From assembly GCA_937876195.1 (NCBI GenBank), contig CALEIK010000024.1, forward strand, positions 62,001 through 126,000: a stretch of 64,000 nt of DNA, given 5' to 3'. The stretch's first letter is position 1. Each line of letters begins with the position of its first letter. The DNA comes from an uncultured Flavobacteriales bacterium (lineage in GTDB: Bacteria > Bacteroidota > Bacteroidia > Flavobacteriales_D > Crocinitomicaceae). Both the position numbers and the translations under genes were made by a program. Under the pieces are notes generated by a model. The model saw only the letters and a program-made list of their open reading frames with translations. It was not told where the DNA came from and did no database searches. Of the stretch, positions 17,398 to 27,350 are shown piece after piece.

Positions 17398-19272
17398 ATG
17401 AGAAGTGTCAAGCAACTTTTTGTTCAATTGTTGAAGTTACTGCTGTTTTGGGTGTTGTTGTTTGACTTCCAACGGATCATGTTTTCTATACACAACTGGG
17501 ACAAATTTGCACATGTTTCCTGGGGCGAATGGTTTTCAGCCTTTTTCTATTCCTTGCGTTTGGATATTGCTACAGCTGGTTTTTTAAGTATCATTCCTCT
17601 TTTCTTTTTGCTGCTCTTTTTCATTCACCCTTCAAAATGGTTGAAACGGTTATTTGTAGGGATGTTGATGTTCGAGGCATTGTTGGTGATTTTCATTCAC
17701 TCGGGGGAAATAAATGCGTATCCTGAATGGAACCATAAGTTAACATCTAGGGTCTTCATGCATTTGTCAAATCCTGATGAGGTATTTAGAACAGCGGACT
17801 ACGGGATGACGATTTGGTTTGTCATTTATAGCATTTTGGAATTTGTCTTTGCATGGAAAGTGCGGCGCTTCTTATTTAAAAACCTTTCGTTTGATTGGCC
17901 TTGGAAAAAGCTGGTAAAGATTCCACTAGCGATTGTATTTTTCGCAGTTGGAACCGTTGGGTTTCTAGTCTTGGCACGTGGAGGATGGCAACAAATTCCA
18001 ATCAACATCAATGCTGCATTTTTCTCAAACCACCCGGTTGCAAATGATTTATCTACGAATTCGACGTATTATTTCGGGAAGAGCTACTTGCTGTACAACC
18101 GCAGTGAGATTGATGATCTAATGCCAGAAATTGATTTGGGAGAAGCGCAAGAAATCGTTGCAGAAATGTACAATTACCCCAAGGAGCACGATGTTCGCAT
18201 TTTGGACAATGAGCGCCCGAACATAGTGTTTGTCATTTTGGAAAGTTGGGCTGCAGAGGCCGTTGGCTGTTTGAGCGAGACGAAAGGAGCGACACCACAT
18301 TTTGATGCGTTGGCAAAAGAAGGATTGTTGTTCACCAATGTGTATTCGACGAGCAGCACCTCCGAAATAGGTAACTCAAGCATTTTTAGTGGAAACCCAG
18401 GGATTCCAGAAATATCCATCTCCTTGCAGCCTGAGAAATCACGGAAATTGCGCTCGATCAATCAGGACATGGAAGAATGGGGTTATTCATCCAATTATTT
18501 GTTCAGCGGAGACTTAAAATATGGAAACATCGGCGGTTACTTTATGGATCACGGATTTCAAGACGTGAAGGATGAGTCTGATTTTCCTGATGGACTAGGT
18601 CGTGGCAAATTGAATTATTTCGATGAAGATTTGTACACCTTTTTCCTTCAACGAATCAATAAATCGAAAGAACCGTTTTTGCAATGCGCTTTTACTGGGA
18701 GTACGCATTCACCGTATGACTACCCAAAAACAGGAAAGGTAAAATTCAACGGTGTTGAAGCTGATTTTATGAACTCCGTGGTTTATGCAGATAAATGCAT
18801 CGAGACATTTATAGAAAATTGCAAGAAAGAACCGTGGTATGAGAACACATTATTCATTTTTGTCGCTGATCACGGTCACGGCACACCAACAGCACAAAGT
18901 CCCGTACAAAATGCATTTTACCGCATTCCGTTATTGTTCTGGGGAGAACCTTTAAAAAAGGAGTTCCGTGGAACAAGAATTGACAAAGTAGGTTCACAAA
19001 TTGATATCGCGGCGACCTTATTAACTCAAATGAATGGTAATCTTTCAAATTATCCTTGGAGCAAGGATTTATTGAATCCAAAAGTTCCTGAATTTGCGTT
19101 GCACACCATTATTCGTGGATATGGATGGGTGACACCAAAAGGCGCTATGACCTATCACATGGAAATGAAGGATTACATTGAAAACACCTTTCCAAAGGAG
19201 GTAGAAAAAGCAGAAATTAAAAAAGGACATGCATTTTTAGCGGCCATTTATGCTGATTACAAAGCGCTTTAA
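17398..19272 (+). CDS. LTA synthase family sulfatase-like membrane enzyme
   Basis: The 624-residue protein has about five N-terminal membrane helices (to about 190) and a large extracytoplasmic sulfatase/phosphatase domain. RPNIVFVILESWAAE (about 275) carries the metal-binding Glu region, STSSTSEIGNSS supplies the likely catalytic Thr, and FVADHGHGT (about 491) the second metal site. Members transfer phosphoglycerol or phosphoethanolamine-like groups to envelope glycans or lipids. The GT9 gene follows after 15 bases, which points to cell-envelope glycolipid or LPS modification (inference). Confidence 0.85.
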   Translation: MRSVKQLFVQLLKLLLFWVLLFDFQRIMFSIHNWDKFAHVSWGEWFSAFFYSLRLDIATAGFLSIIPLFFLLLFFIHPSKWLKRLFVGMLMFEALLVIFIHSGEINAYPEWNHKLTSRVFMHLSNPDEVFRTADYGMTIWFVIYSILEFVFAWKVRRFLFKNLSFDWPWKKLVKIPLAIVFFAVGTVGFLVLARGGWQQIPININAAFFSNHPVANDLSTNSTYYFGKSYLLYNRSEIDDLMPEIDLGEAQEIVAEMYNYPKEHDVRILDNERPNIVFVILESWAAEAVGCLSETKGATPHFDALAKEGLLFTNVYSTSSTSEIGNSSIFSGNPGIPEISISLQPEKSRKLRSINQDMEEWGYSSNYLFSGDLKYGNIGGYFMDHGFQDVKDESDFPDGLGRGKLNYFDEDLYTFFLQRINKSKEPFLQCAFTGSTHSPYDYPKTGKVKFNGVEADFMNSVVYADKCIETFIENCKKEPWYENTLFIFVADHGHGTPTAQSPVQNAFYRIPLLFWGEPLKKEFRGTRIDKVGSQIDIAATLLTQMNGNLSNYPWSKDLLNPKVPEFALHTIIRGYGWVTPKGAMTYHMEMKDYIENTFPKEVEKAEIKKGHAFLAAIYADYKAL

Positions 19273-19287
19273 TCTTAATTTTATCAC

Positions 19288-20268
19288 GTGAAAGTTTTAA
19301 TTGTTCGGTTCAGTTCTATTGGTGATATTGTTTTGACTTCTTCGGTTGTTAGGGCGATGAAGCAGCAATTGAACAATGTTGAAATTCATTACCTCACCAA
19401 AGAACAGTTTTCAGGAATTGTAGCATCCAACTCACACATTTCAAAAGTAGTTACGATTACCAAATCGATTGATGAGGTGTTGGACACACTAAAAAGTGAA
19501 CAGTACGATTACGTAATCGATCTGCACAACAACGTCCGCACTGTTTCGCTCAAACGGAAATTGGGTGTGCCTTCGAAAACCTTTCGAAAATTGAATGTAG
19601 CGAAATGGTTGTTGGTGCGATTTAAATGGAACAGACTTCCAAAAATGCACGTGGTTGACCGCTACTTTGAAGCTGTACAGTCGCTGGGTGTTGTTAATGA
19701 TGACTTACCAGGAGAATATTTCATTCCTCCGGAAGCCAAGGTCGATGTCCAACAAAAATTAGGTGTTGCACCGAAATCGTACATCACCATCGCCATAGGT
19801 GCGCAATTCAAAACGAAGCAAATGCCCGTTTCTCTAGTCGTTGAAATTGTGCGTAAATCGACAAAACCTGTGGTCATTGTTGGTGGAGAGATGGACAAAG
19901 CGTTTGCAGAAAGAGTCATAAATCAGGTGACTGAGCAAAAAGTTATTTCTGCCTGCGGTAATTTCAATTTGAACGGTTCGGCGAGCATCGTTGCGCAAAG
20001 TGCAAAATTAATCACCAACGACACGGGAATGATGCACATTGCAGCCTGTTTGTCCATTCCAATTGTATCTGTCTGGGGAAATACAGTGCCCGATTTTGGG
20101 ATGTATCCGTATTATCCGAATCAACCCGAGTTGTTTTCAATGCACGAAGTCGAAGGATTAAGCTGTCGCCCTTGTTCTAAAATTGGATTTCAAGAATGCC
20201 CGAAAAAGCATTTTAATTGCATGCATCAGCAGGATGTGGAAGCGATCGTTGAAGATATGAATTGTTGA
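19288..20268 (+). CDS. Glycosyltransferase family 9 (heptosyltransferase-like)
   Basis: The 326-residue protein starts at GTG 19288, giving MKVLIVRFSSIGDIVLTSSV, the typical GT9 N-terminus. The C-terminal donor-site segment TNDTGMMHIAACLSIPIVSVWG (two parts of the GT9 signature) is near residue 245, and a Cys-rich stretch (LSCRPCSKIGFQEC) follows, as in ADP-heptose:LPS transferases. It acts in the cytoplasm on lipid A-core precursors. It is probably cotranscribed with the LtaS-like gene, 15 bases upstream. Confidence 0.85.
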   Translation: MKVLIVRFSSIGDIVLTSSVVRAMKQQLNNVEIHYLTKEQFSGIVASNSHISKVVTITKSIDEVLDTLKSEQYDYVIDLHNNVRTVSLKRKLGVPSKTFRKLNVAKWLLVRFKWNRLPKMHVVDRYFEAVQSLGVVNDDLPGEYFIPPEAKVDVQQKLGVAPKSYITIAIGAQFKTKQMPVSLVVEIVRKSTKPVVIVGGEMDKAFAERVINQVTEQKVISACGNFNLNGSASIVAQSAKLITNDTGMMHIAACLSIPIVSVWGNTVPDFGMYPYYPNQPELFSMHEVEGLSCRPCSKIGFQECPKKHFNCMHQQDVEAIVEDMNC

Positions 20269-20296
20269 TTCCAGACTAAAAGGCTTGACCTTTCTA

Positions 20297-20809
20297 TCAA
20301 TCCAAAAACAATTTTTTCAACTCATCCGCATCTTTTGGATTCATTTTCCCTGCAAGAATTAAACTCAATTGCTTACGACGCAATGCACCTGCATAACGAT
20401 CTTTTTCTTCGTCTGTTTCGGGAATCAATTCAGGAACTTGGATTGGTCCACCGTTTTGGTCTACCGCTACGAACGTGTAAATTGCCTCGTTGGATTTAAT
20501 TTGTACACCCGTAATTGGGTTTTCCACAAATACATCCACAAACACCTCCATAGAAGAATTGAATGCACGCGAAACTTTTGCCTCTAACGTAATGATGGAA
20601 GAGTGATCAATCGGTTTTTGAAAAGAAACATTGTTCACCGAAGCCGTTACCACCACACGCTTGCAGTGACGGTGTGCCGCAACACTTGAAATGACATCCA
20701 TCCATGCGAGTAACTGTCCTCCGAATAAATTCCCTAAGGTATTGGTATCGTTGGGTAAAACAACTTTTGTAGTAATAGACAGTGATTCTTTGGCGGTTTT
20801 TGCTTTCAT
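20297..20809 (-). CDS. Acyl-CoA thioesterase (hotdog fold)
   Basis: The 170-residue protein has the hotdog thioesterase helix and active-site region NTLGNLFGGQLLAWMDVISSVAAHRHC (about residues 22-48, quoted in part as GNLFGGQLLAWMD), followed by VNNVSFQKPI and LEAKVSRAF. Members cleave acyl-CoA to free acid and CoA in the cytoplasm. The length suits a single hotdog domain with a C-terminal helix. It converges with the GT9 gene and has its own -7 box. Confidence 0.85.
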   Translation of the reverse strand: MKAKTAKESLSITTKVVLPNDTNTLGNLFGGQLLAWMDVISSVAAHRHCKRVVVTASVNNVSFQKPIDHSSIITLEAKVSRAFNSSMEVFVDVFVENPITGVQIKSNEAIYTFVAVDQNGGPIQVPELIPETDEEKDRYAGALRRKQLSLILAGKMNPKDADELKKLFLD

Positions 20810-20826
20810 GTGGATGAGTTTTCTTA

Positions 20827-20834
20827 CAAAATTA
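20827..20834 (-). promoter_or_regulatory. -7 box before the thioesterase gene
   Basis: Minus strand TAATTTTG matches TAnnTTTG, 17 bases before ATG 20809. Confidence 0.45.
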
Positions 20835-20964
20835 GGCTTTCTTTAGATTTAATGCATCATAATTTGATAATACGTGTACTTTTTCGTTGGATATGAACTT
20901 TGCGCAATAGACAGATGAGTCCTCCCCGAAAAATTAATCGCTCAGTACTTTTAACAATATTACT

Positions 20965-21030
20965 TAGACATTTCAAAGAAAAATTAGTCTTGATTCCGTT
21001 TCCCCCTTTGGAGGGGACGCAGGGGGAGGA
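20965..21030. repeat. G/C-run dispersed repeat, copy A
   Basis: The 66 bases align with 25463-25528: both read CAA(A/G)AAAAATTAGT near the start and CCGTTTCCCCC then AGGGGGAGGA at the end. The block lies in the 365-base gap before the TonB receptor gene; nothing else is seen there except an inverted fragment, GTCCTCCCC, at about 20918. Any small frame read across it is likely spurious. Confidence 0.65.
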
Positions 21031-21174
21031 TTTGTATAAAACCTTAGTAAAGAAAAAATGGAATTTTCCTAAAAATTATAACTTTGCTACAGTTCATCTA
21101 CAAAATTCTACAACTCATCGTTTTTAACTGAGGTACATTTTGTTGTGATTCTACCTTTAGCGAAAAAAAAAACC

Positions 21175-23556
21175 ATGAATCAACGTTATTTTAAGTTTTT
21201 CTTACTCATTGCTGGGGTTGTTTTCTCTCAGTTGGCATTCGCTCAAAACCAAACGCAAACCATCAAAGGGACTGTAATTGATAAACAATCAATGAGTACC
21301 ATTCCAGGTGCGACCGTTTCGATTCTAAATGCAGACTCTGCAAAAAGAGTGTTAACGGATTTAGACGGAATGTTTAAGTTAGAGAACATTGCGCCTGGTC
21401 GGTACGACATTCAAGTGAAGTATTTCGGGTATAAAGAAATCGTGATCCCAAATGTAACGGTTACCACAGGAAAGGAAGTCGTTTTAGACATTTCGTTGGA
21501 GGAATCGATCCATCAAATTGAAGAAGTGGTTGTCAACGGAACCAAGAAGCATGAAACAATCAATGAGCTGACAACGGTAAGTGCCAGATCGTTTAGCACG
21601 GAAGAAGTGAATAGATTTGCTGGCGGACGGTCAGATCCATCGCGCTTAGCAGCCAACTTTGCTGGGGTTAGTTCTCCAGATGATTCTCGAAATGACATTG
21701 TTATTCGTGGAAATTCACCCGCGGGTGTGTTGTGGCGAATTGAAGGACTAAACATTCCAAATCCAAACCACTTTTCGACCATCGGAACAACGGGTGGACC
21801 AGTGAGTGGAATTAACACCAATTTATTGAGCAACTCGGATTTTTTCACTTCAGCTTTTCCTGCAGAATACGGAAACGCAAATGCGGGAGTATTCGATTTG
21901 CGCTTTAGAAATGGAAATTCAGACAAGCGCGAACACATGATTCAGTTTGGAATGCTCACAGGACTGGAAGCAATGACCGAAGGACCAATCAAAAAAGGAA
22001 ATGGGTCATCGTATGCGTTGGCATATCGGTATTCATTTACTGGAATTGCACAAGCTATCGGTTTGAATATCGGAACAACAGCCACGCCTTTTTATCAAGA
22101 CTTGTCGTTTAAGCTGAACAGCGGAACAACAAAAATTGGGAAGTTCACCTTCTTCGGATTAGGAGGGGTGAGTAACATCGAATTTAAACATGACGATATT
22201 GATTCCACCGATCTTTTTGCCTTCCCGAATCGAGACTCCTATTTTACTAGTAAAATGGGACTGGCAGGAGTAAGTCACTTCATTCGTGTAAATGACAAAT
22301 CCTATTTTAAAACGGTGATTGGGGCCACGTATTCAGGTTCAAGTTATGATGAAGATACGATCAATAAATTGACCAATGATGTCGCTCGAGTGATTGAAAA
22401 CAGAACAGATCAAATTCGTTATTCCATCAACACATCCTATAATTTAAAAGTCAGTGCACGTATGTTTTTGAAGTTCGGAGTACTCGAAGAAATTCTCAAC
22501 CTTAATTTAGTGTACCGTAACCGTACACATTCTCCCGACTGGATCGAGATTTGGAATTACAATGATTATACCTCGCTTCTTCAAGGATATGGACACATGA
22601 AGTACAGTTTTTCAGATAATATTACGTTGAATGTTGGAGTAAGAGCGCAGCATTTAGCATTGAATGATTCTTATTCAGTTGAACCAAGAGCGGGTGTCAA
22701 GTTCCAATTGAATCAAAAAAATGCGATTGGCCTGGGGTATGGAATGCACAGCCAAATGCAACCCACGGACGTCTATTTTTATCGTACACAGTTGCCCGAT
22801 GGAAGTTATGTTCAATCGAACAAAGACTTAGACTTTACAAGAAGTCACCATTTTGTGTTGAGCTATGATTGGTTTCCGATAAAAGATTGGAGAGTAAAAG
22901 CAGAAACGTATTATCAAATCATTTCCAATGTTCCTGTGACGGTAACACCATCAAGTTATTCCATGCTGAATACGGGAGCAGGATTCATACCCAACGAAAC
23001 TGGATATCTGGTGAATGATGGATCAGGAACGAATTATGGAGTTGAATTGACCTTGGAGAAATTTTTCAGTAAAGGCTATTATGCGTTGCTAACAGGTTCT
23101 ATCTATGAATCTAAATACAAAGGAAGTGATGGAGTAGAGCACAATACTGCATTCAATGGAAAGTTTGTGTACAATGTATTGATTGGAAAAGAATTTAAAA
23201 TTGGGAAAGCAAAACGCAATACCTTTTCAATGGATGTAAAATTCACGCATGCAGGAGGACGTTTTTATACACCAATCGATTTAGAGGCATCCATTGAGCA
23301 AGATCGGCAAGTGGAAAAAGGAGATGAATTCGCATTTTCCGAACAAAACTCCGCTTTTTTGCGTTTGGATTTTAAAATAGGGGTTACATTGAACAGTAAA
23401 AAACGTAAAATTTCTCAATCGCTCTTTTTTGATATTCAAAATGTCACCAATAATAAAAATGTTTTTGCACAGCGCTATAGTTCAAACACGAAATCTATCA
23501 ATACTGCGTATCAAGTTGGCTTTTTCCCAAATTTTGTGTATAAATTTCAGTTTTAA
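21175..23556 (+). CDS. TonB-dependent receptor with carboxypeptidase-regulatory domain (paralogue 1)
   Basis: The 793-residue protein starts MNQRYFKFFLLIAG with a signal peptide (ending LAFAQ), then a carboxypeptidase-regulatory domain (about 27-110), a plug (EEVVVNGTKK; RLAANFAGVSSPDDSRND; VIRGNSPAGVLWRIEGL) and a barrel ending VYKFQF. It imports an unknown ligand across the outer membrane with TonB. ATG 21175 is preferred because the upstream GTG adds charged residues before the signal peptide. A LytS-type kinase starts 6 bases after it and a LytTR regulator follows, so these may control it. It is closely related to the receptor at 58970. Confidence 0.88.
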   Translation: MNQRYFKFFLLIAGVVFSQLAFAQNQTQTIKGTVIDKQSMSTIPGATVSILNADSAKRVLTDLDGMFKLENIAPGRYDIQVKYFGYKEIVIPNVTVTTGKEVVLDISLEESIHQIEEVVVNGTKKHETINELTTVSARSFSTEEVNRFAGGRSDPSRLAANFAGVSSPDDSRNDIVIRGNSPAGVLWRIEGLNIPNPNHFSTIGTTGGPVSGINTNLLSNSDFFTSAFPAEYGNANAGVFDLRFRNGNSDKREHMIQFGMLTGLEAMTEGPIKKGNGSSYALAYRYSFTGIAQAIGLNIGTTATPFYQDLSFKLNSGTTKIGKFTFFGLGGVSNIEFKHDDIDSTDLFAFPNRDSYFTSKMGLAGVSHFIRVNDKSYFKTVIGATYSGSSYDEDTINKLTNDVARVIENRTDQIRYSINTSYNLKVSARMFLKFGVLEEILNLNLVYRNRTHSPDWIEIWNYNDYTSLLQGYGHMKYSFSDNITLNVGVRAQHLALNDSYSVEPRAGVKFQLNQKNAIGLGYGMHSQMQPTDVYFYRTQLPDGSYVQSNKDLDFTRSHHFVLSYDWFPIKDWRVKAETYYQIISNVPVTVTPSSYSMLNTGAGFIPNETGYLVNDGSGTNYGVELTLEKFFSKGYYALLTGSIYESKYKGSDGVEHNTAFNGKFVYNVLIGKEFKIGKAKRNTFSMDVKFTHAGGRFYTPIDLEASIEQDRQVEKGDEFAFSEQNSAFLRLDFKIGVTLNSKKRKISQSLFFDIQNVTNNKNVFAQRYSSNTKSINTAYQVGFFPNFVYKFQF

Positions 23557-23562
23557 TCGAGT

Positions 23563-24582
23563 ATGAGAAATTCAAACTGGCGCTTTTTATTGATGATTGG
23601 AATGGGGATCGGTCTCACATTCCTAATCAAAGAGTTGATTGGATTTCCTGATTCGGATCATCCGTTTATTTATGACCTGCTTCTTACTGTTTTTATCACG
23701 GTAACAATTTGGGAAGGATGTTTGCGCATTGATTCCTGGCTCAATGTAAAGCATCCGTGGATTGAGAGCGTTTCCAAACGAATTGGAGTTCAATTTCTCA
23801 TTACGCTGTTTTTCAGTTCAATAGTCATTTATGTTCCAATGCTTTTGTTCAATCTTTTTATTTGCACGGTTCCATTGGAAAAAGAAACAGCATTGTTTGT
23901 TTGGTGTTTAATTATTGGTATTTCCGTTTCATTTATCATACTTTTAATTGAAATTAGTGCCCACTTTTTTGTGAATTGGAAAGCTTCACTCTTAGAGGTA
24001 GAGAAATACAAAACAGAGAGCACACAAGCCCAACTTAAAAACTTGAAGGATCATGTCAATCCACATTTTTTGTTCAATAATTTGAGTGTTCTTTCATCCT
24101 TGGTGTATAAAGATCAAGACAAAGCAGTTGATTTTATTAACGAGCTGTCCAAAGTGTACAGATACGTCTTGGAAAGTCAAGAAAATGAACTGGTCAGCGT
24201 AGAAACTGAATTAGCGTTTATTGAATCGTATCGTTATTTGTTGAACATTAGATTTGGAGAAAACCTAAAGTTTAATTTGGTGATTGATCCAGAAAGCAGA
24301 TTGAAATGTATTCCACCGATGTCATTACAATTATTGGTGGAAAATTGCATCAAGCACAATGAAATATCGGAAGAAAATCCACTGGAAATTCGAGTAGAAA
24401 CCACTGAAGATTCCTTGACGATCTCTAACAACTTGCAAGAACGCACGGATACAGAAGAAAAATCAAATACTGGGTTGAAAAACATCATTCATCGATTTGC
24501 TTTTTACACAAACAAAGAAGTTATTGTGACGAAAACCGATGATTGTTTTATAGTGAAAATTCCGTTATTGAAAGTAAGTTGA
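23563..24582 (+). CDS. LytS-type sensor histidine kinase
   Basis: The 339-residue protein has four membrane helices in the first 140 residues, then a His_kinase domain with NPHFLFNNL (His168 the expected phosphorylation site) and an ATPase N-box LQLLVENCIKHN (about 254). No large sensory domain is seen, so the membrane helices likely sense the signal. It follows the TonB receptor by 6 bases, and the LytTR regulator starts 4 bases later, forming a three-gene operon. Confidence 0.9.
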   Translation: MRNSNWRFLLMIGMGIGLTFLIKELIGFPDSDHPFIYDLLLTVFITVTIWEGCLRIDSWLNVKHPWIESVSKRIGVQFLITLFFSSIVIYVPMLLFNLFICTVPLEKETALFVWCLIIGISVSFIILLIEISAHFFVNWKASLLEVEKYKTESTQAQLKNLKDHVNPHFLFNNLSVLSSLVYKDQDKAVDFINELSKVYRYVLESQENELVSVETELAFIESYRYLLNIRFGENLKFNLVIDPESRLKCIPPMSLQLLVENCIKHNEISEENPLEIRVETTEDSLTISNNLQERTDTEEKSNTGLKNIIHRFAFYTNKEVIVTKTDDCFIVKIPLLKVS

Positions 24583-24586
24583 ACAC

Positions 24587-25342
24587 ATGAAGGCAATCAT
24601 CATAGAAGACGAAAAACTTTCTGCCGAGCACTTGGAAAATTTGCTCAAACGCATCGATAGTTCAATTGAAATCATTGGAACTTTTGATTCTGTCAAAAAG
24701 AGTACTGCTGAATTGATGAAAGGAACGGATGCCGACCTTTTGTTTTTAGACATTCACTTAGCTGATGGTCTAAGTTTTGATATTTTTAAGGAAGTGCAGA
24801 TGGACATTCCCGTAATTTTCACCACGGCTTATAACAAATACGCCATTCAAGCTTTCGAATTAAACAGCATTGATTATTTGCTCAAACCAATAGGCGTTGA
24901 GGAGTTAAAAAAAGCGTTGACAAAACTAAAAACGATCAATGAAAAAGCGTCTTTTCAAGCCATTTCAAAAATTTTACCGCTGATCGATGGGAATACTAAG
25001 AAATTCAAGTCCAAATTTTTAGTAAAACTGGGCGAACAACTAACTGCAATTTCAACTTCAAACATTCATCATTTTGTGGCCGAAGATGGAATTGTGTTGC
25101 TCGTCAACAAAGAAGGAAAAAGATTCCCCGTTGATTTCACACTCGATCAGTTAGAAAACGAACTCGATCCATCACTTTTTTTTCGGATCAATCGAAAAGT
25201 GTTGATTCAGCAATCCACCATTGAGAAAATGTCCATTTACTTTAACGGTCGATTAAAAATCCAAACCAATTTCCTTAACGATGATTCTTCCATCGTGAGT
25301 AGAGAACGTGTTTCTGATTTTAAGCAGTGGATGGAAAGGTGA
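24587..25342 (+). CDS. LytTR-family response regulator
   Basis: The 251-residue protein has a receiver domain (acidic pair IIEDE at 6-10, phospho-acceptor Asp55 in LLFLDIHLADG, conserved Lys in LLKPIG) and a C-terminal LytTR DNA-binding domain (about 150-250; RINRKVLIQQ, INSIEK-like region). It partners with the adjacent LytS kinase. A plausible target is the operon containing the TonB receptor (inference). Confidence 0.92.
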   Translation: MKAIIIEDEKLSAEHLENLLKRIDSSIEIIGTFDSVKKSTAELMKGTDADLLFLDIHLADGLSFDIFKEVQMDIPVIFTTAYNKYAIQAFELNSIDYLLKPIGVEELKKALTKLKTINEKASFQAISKILPLIDGNTKKFKSKFLVKLGEQLTAISTSNIHHFVAEDGIVLLVNKEGKRFPVDFTLDQLENELDPSLFFRINRKVLIQQSTIEKMSIYFNGRLKIQTNFLNDDSSIVSRERVSDFKQWMER

Positions 25343-25374
25343 TTTTGACTACATGTGTTTATATAGTCATAATA

Positions 25375-25529
25375 CAGGGTCCTTCCCCTGCACCCCCTCC
25401 TAAGGGGAAGTTTAAATTCCACATCGAGATGAGATTCATTCGGTTATTTTTATAATACTACATAGATAATTCAACAAAAATTAGTTTCGACTCCGTTTCC
25501 CCCATAGGAGGGGGTGCAGGGGGAGGACC
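25375..25529. repeat. Inverted pair of G/C-run repeats (copies B and C)
   Basis: Copy B, about 25375-25412, is in opposite orientation to copy C, about 25463-25529. Read in the same sense, both contain AGGAGGGGGTGCAGGGG(A/G)AGGACC. Copy C also aligns with copy A at 20965-21030. The pair fills most of the 320-base gap between the LytTR gene and the isomerase gene. This is the layout of REP/BIME-type elements; no gene is seen in the gap. Confidence 0.7.
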
Positions 25530-25662
25530 GCATAACAGGATCACAACAAGAGGAAGGCTCATAAACAACCCAAATCCAACTTTTAAAACAAAATCTGAGC
25601 TATGAAAGAATAATCGAACTCAGATTAATAACTAAATCATTAACTTTACCTTCTTTTTTACT

Positions 25663-26646
25663 ATGGAGAAATTAATTAGTGCCTTTCCCGCAAACATTAC
25701 CGAAGCTTTAGCAATCGCTGAAGCAGCAAAATTCAAGCAACCGAAGAATGAGATTCACAACATTGTCATTTGTGGCATGGGTGGCTCTGGCATTGGTGGA
25801 CGTTTGGTTGGAGCGTGGGTGCACGATGAAATTAATGTACCAATTTATTACGCCCACGATTACACGTTGCCTGCGTTTGTTTCGGAAAACACTTTGGTAA
25901 TTGGCTCGTCTTATTCTGGAAATACGGAGGAGACCCTTAGCACCATTCATGAAGCAATTACCAAGAAGGCACACATTATCGGAGTTTGTTCAGGTGGTGA
26001 ATTGCAAGCAATTTGTGCTTCGAATGGCTATGATTGTGTCATCGTACCCGGAGGGAACCCTCCACGAACGGCATTGGCTTTTTCGTTGGTTCAACTGCTC
26101 AATATATTCAGTCAACTAGGATTTGTAAGCGTTCAGCGTTTGACTGAAATGGAAGCTGCCCGCAAGTTGATTGTTGATAACGAAACATCAATAAAAACCA
26201 AGGCTAGAGAGATGGCAGCATTTCTGCAAGGAAATGTTGGAATTCTTTACGGAACGACGAAATATGAACCTGTGCTAATTCGTGCACGTCAACAGTTCAA
26301 TGAAAACGGAAAATTATTGTGCTGGCATCATGTGATTCCAGAAATGAACCACAACGAGCTTGTTGGATGGGGAGGAGGAGATGAGCGTTTCGCATCCATT
26401 TTCTTTGAGTCCGAAGATATTCACCCTAGAAATGCGCGTCGTTTAGAAATAACAAAAACTAGAATTGCTCAAATGTCCTCAAAGAATCTCGTTGTGAAAG
26501 CAAAGGGAGACTCTATCATTGAACGTTCTATTTATTTTATCAACTTGGTGGATTGGTCATCTTTGTACTTGTCAGAAATGAAAGGTGTAGACCCCATCGA
26601 TATCGCCATCATCGATTATTTGAAATCGGAATTGGCTAAATTTTAA
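25663..26646 (+). CDS. Bifunctional phosphoglucose/phosphomannose isomerase
   Basis: The 327-residue protein has an N-terminal SIS domain with ICGMGGSGIGGRL (about 32-44) and SSYSGNTEETLST (about 82-94), then GGNPPRTALAFSL and the C-terminal PGI/PMI domain with IPEMNHNELVGW (about 225). The family interconverts glucose-6-phosphate, mannose-6-phosphate and fructose-6-phosphate in the cytoplasm, linking glycolysis and mannose sugar supply. lipB starts 8 bases downstream. Confidence 0.9.
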   Translation: MEKLISAFPANITEALAIAEAAKFKQPKNEIHNIVICGMGGSGIGGRLVGAWVHDEINVPIYYAHDYTLPAFVSENTLVIGSSYSGNTEETLSTIHEAITKKAHIIGVCSGGELQAICASNGYDCVIVPGGNPPRTALAFSLVQLLNIFSQLGFVSVQRLTEMEAARKLIVDNETSIKTKAREMAAFLQGNVGILYGTTKYEPVLIRARQQFNENGKLLCWHHVIPEMNHNELVGWGGGDERFASIFFESEDIHPRNARRLEITKTRIAQMSSKNLVVKAKGDSIIERSIYFINLVDWSSLYLSEMKGVDPIDIAIIDYLKSELAKF

Positions 26647-26654
26647 TTCGAGTA

Positions 26655-27350
26655 ATGCCAGTTGTTCGTTACGAGAATTTAGGACTTATCGACTACAAAG
26701 AAGCGTGGGACTATCAGGAAAAGTTGTTTCGTGCAACAGTTGATCAAAAAATCAAGGTACGAAACGGTGAATCTGATGCGCCCACCCAAAATCACATTTT
26801 GTTCTGTGAACACCCTCATGTATTCACTTTAGGGAAAAGTGGAGATAAGCAAAATTTACTGTTGAATGATCAAACATTGGCAGAAAACAATGCCACCTAT
26901 TATGAAATCAATAGGGGGGGTGATATCACCTATCATGGACCAGGACAGTTGGTAGTTTATCCTATTTTCGACTTGGATCATTTTTTCTCAGACATCCACA
27001 AATACCTGCGTTTTTTGGAAGAAAGTGTAATTCTTACCTTGGCAGAATACGGCATTGAATCAAGTCGCGTGGATGGCTTAACAGGAGTGTGGATCGATGG
27101 AGATAAACCGACAGCACGAAAGATCTGTGCGATAGGCGTAAAAAGTTCGCGTTGGGTGACGATGCACGGCATTGGGTTCAATGTAAATTCAGACTTAAGT
27201 TATTTTTCACATATAATTCCTTGCGGGATTCAAGATAAAGCTGTAACTTCCATGGAAAGAGAGTTGGGCAGAACCGTAGACATGCAGGAAGTTTCCGCTG
27301 TTCTCAAGGACAAAATTGCCACTCTGTTTGGGTTTACTTATGTGGATTAA
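26655..27350 (+). CDS. lipB: Octanoyl-[ACP]:protein octanoyltransferase LipB
   Basis: The 231-residue protein has the LipB signature RGGDITYHGPGQLVVYPI (about residues 86-103), CEHPHVFTLGKSG earlier and a catalytic-region KICAIGVKSSRWVTMHG. LipB moves octanoyl from acyl carrier protein to lipoyl domains of 2-oxoacid dehydrogenases. The length is usual. The next gene begins at the base after the stop codon, so coupling is likely. Confidence 0.93.
   Translation: MPVVRYENLGLIDYKEAWDYQEKLFRATVDQKIKVRNGESDAPTQNHILFCEHPHVFTLGKSGDKQNLLLNDQTLAENNATYYEINRGGDITYHGPGQLVVYPIFDLDHFFSDIHKYLRFLEESVILTLAEYGIESSRVDGLTGVWIDGDKPTARKICAIGVKSSRWVTMHGIGFNVNSDLSYFSHIIPCGIQDKAVTSMERELGRTVDMQEVSAVLKDKIATLFGFTYVD

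Noticed and set aside
20900..21127. A 75-codon frame on the plus strand before the TonB receptor
   Set aside because: It crosses the G/C-run repeat, has no -7 box or ribosome site and resembles no protein; the repeat explains it.
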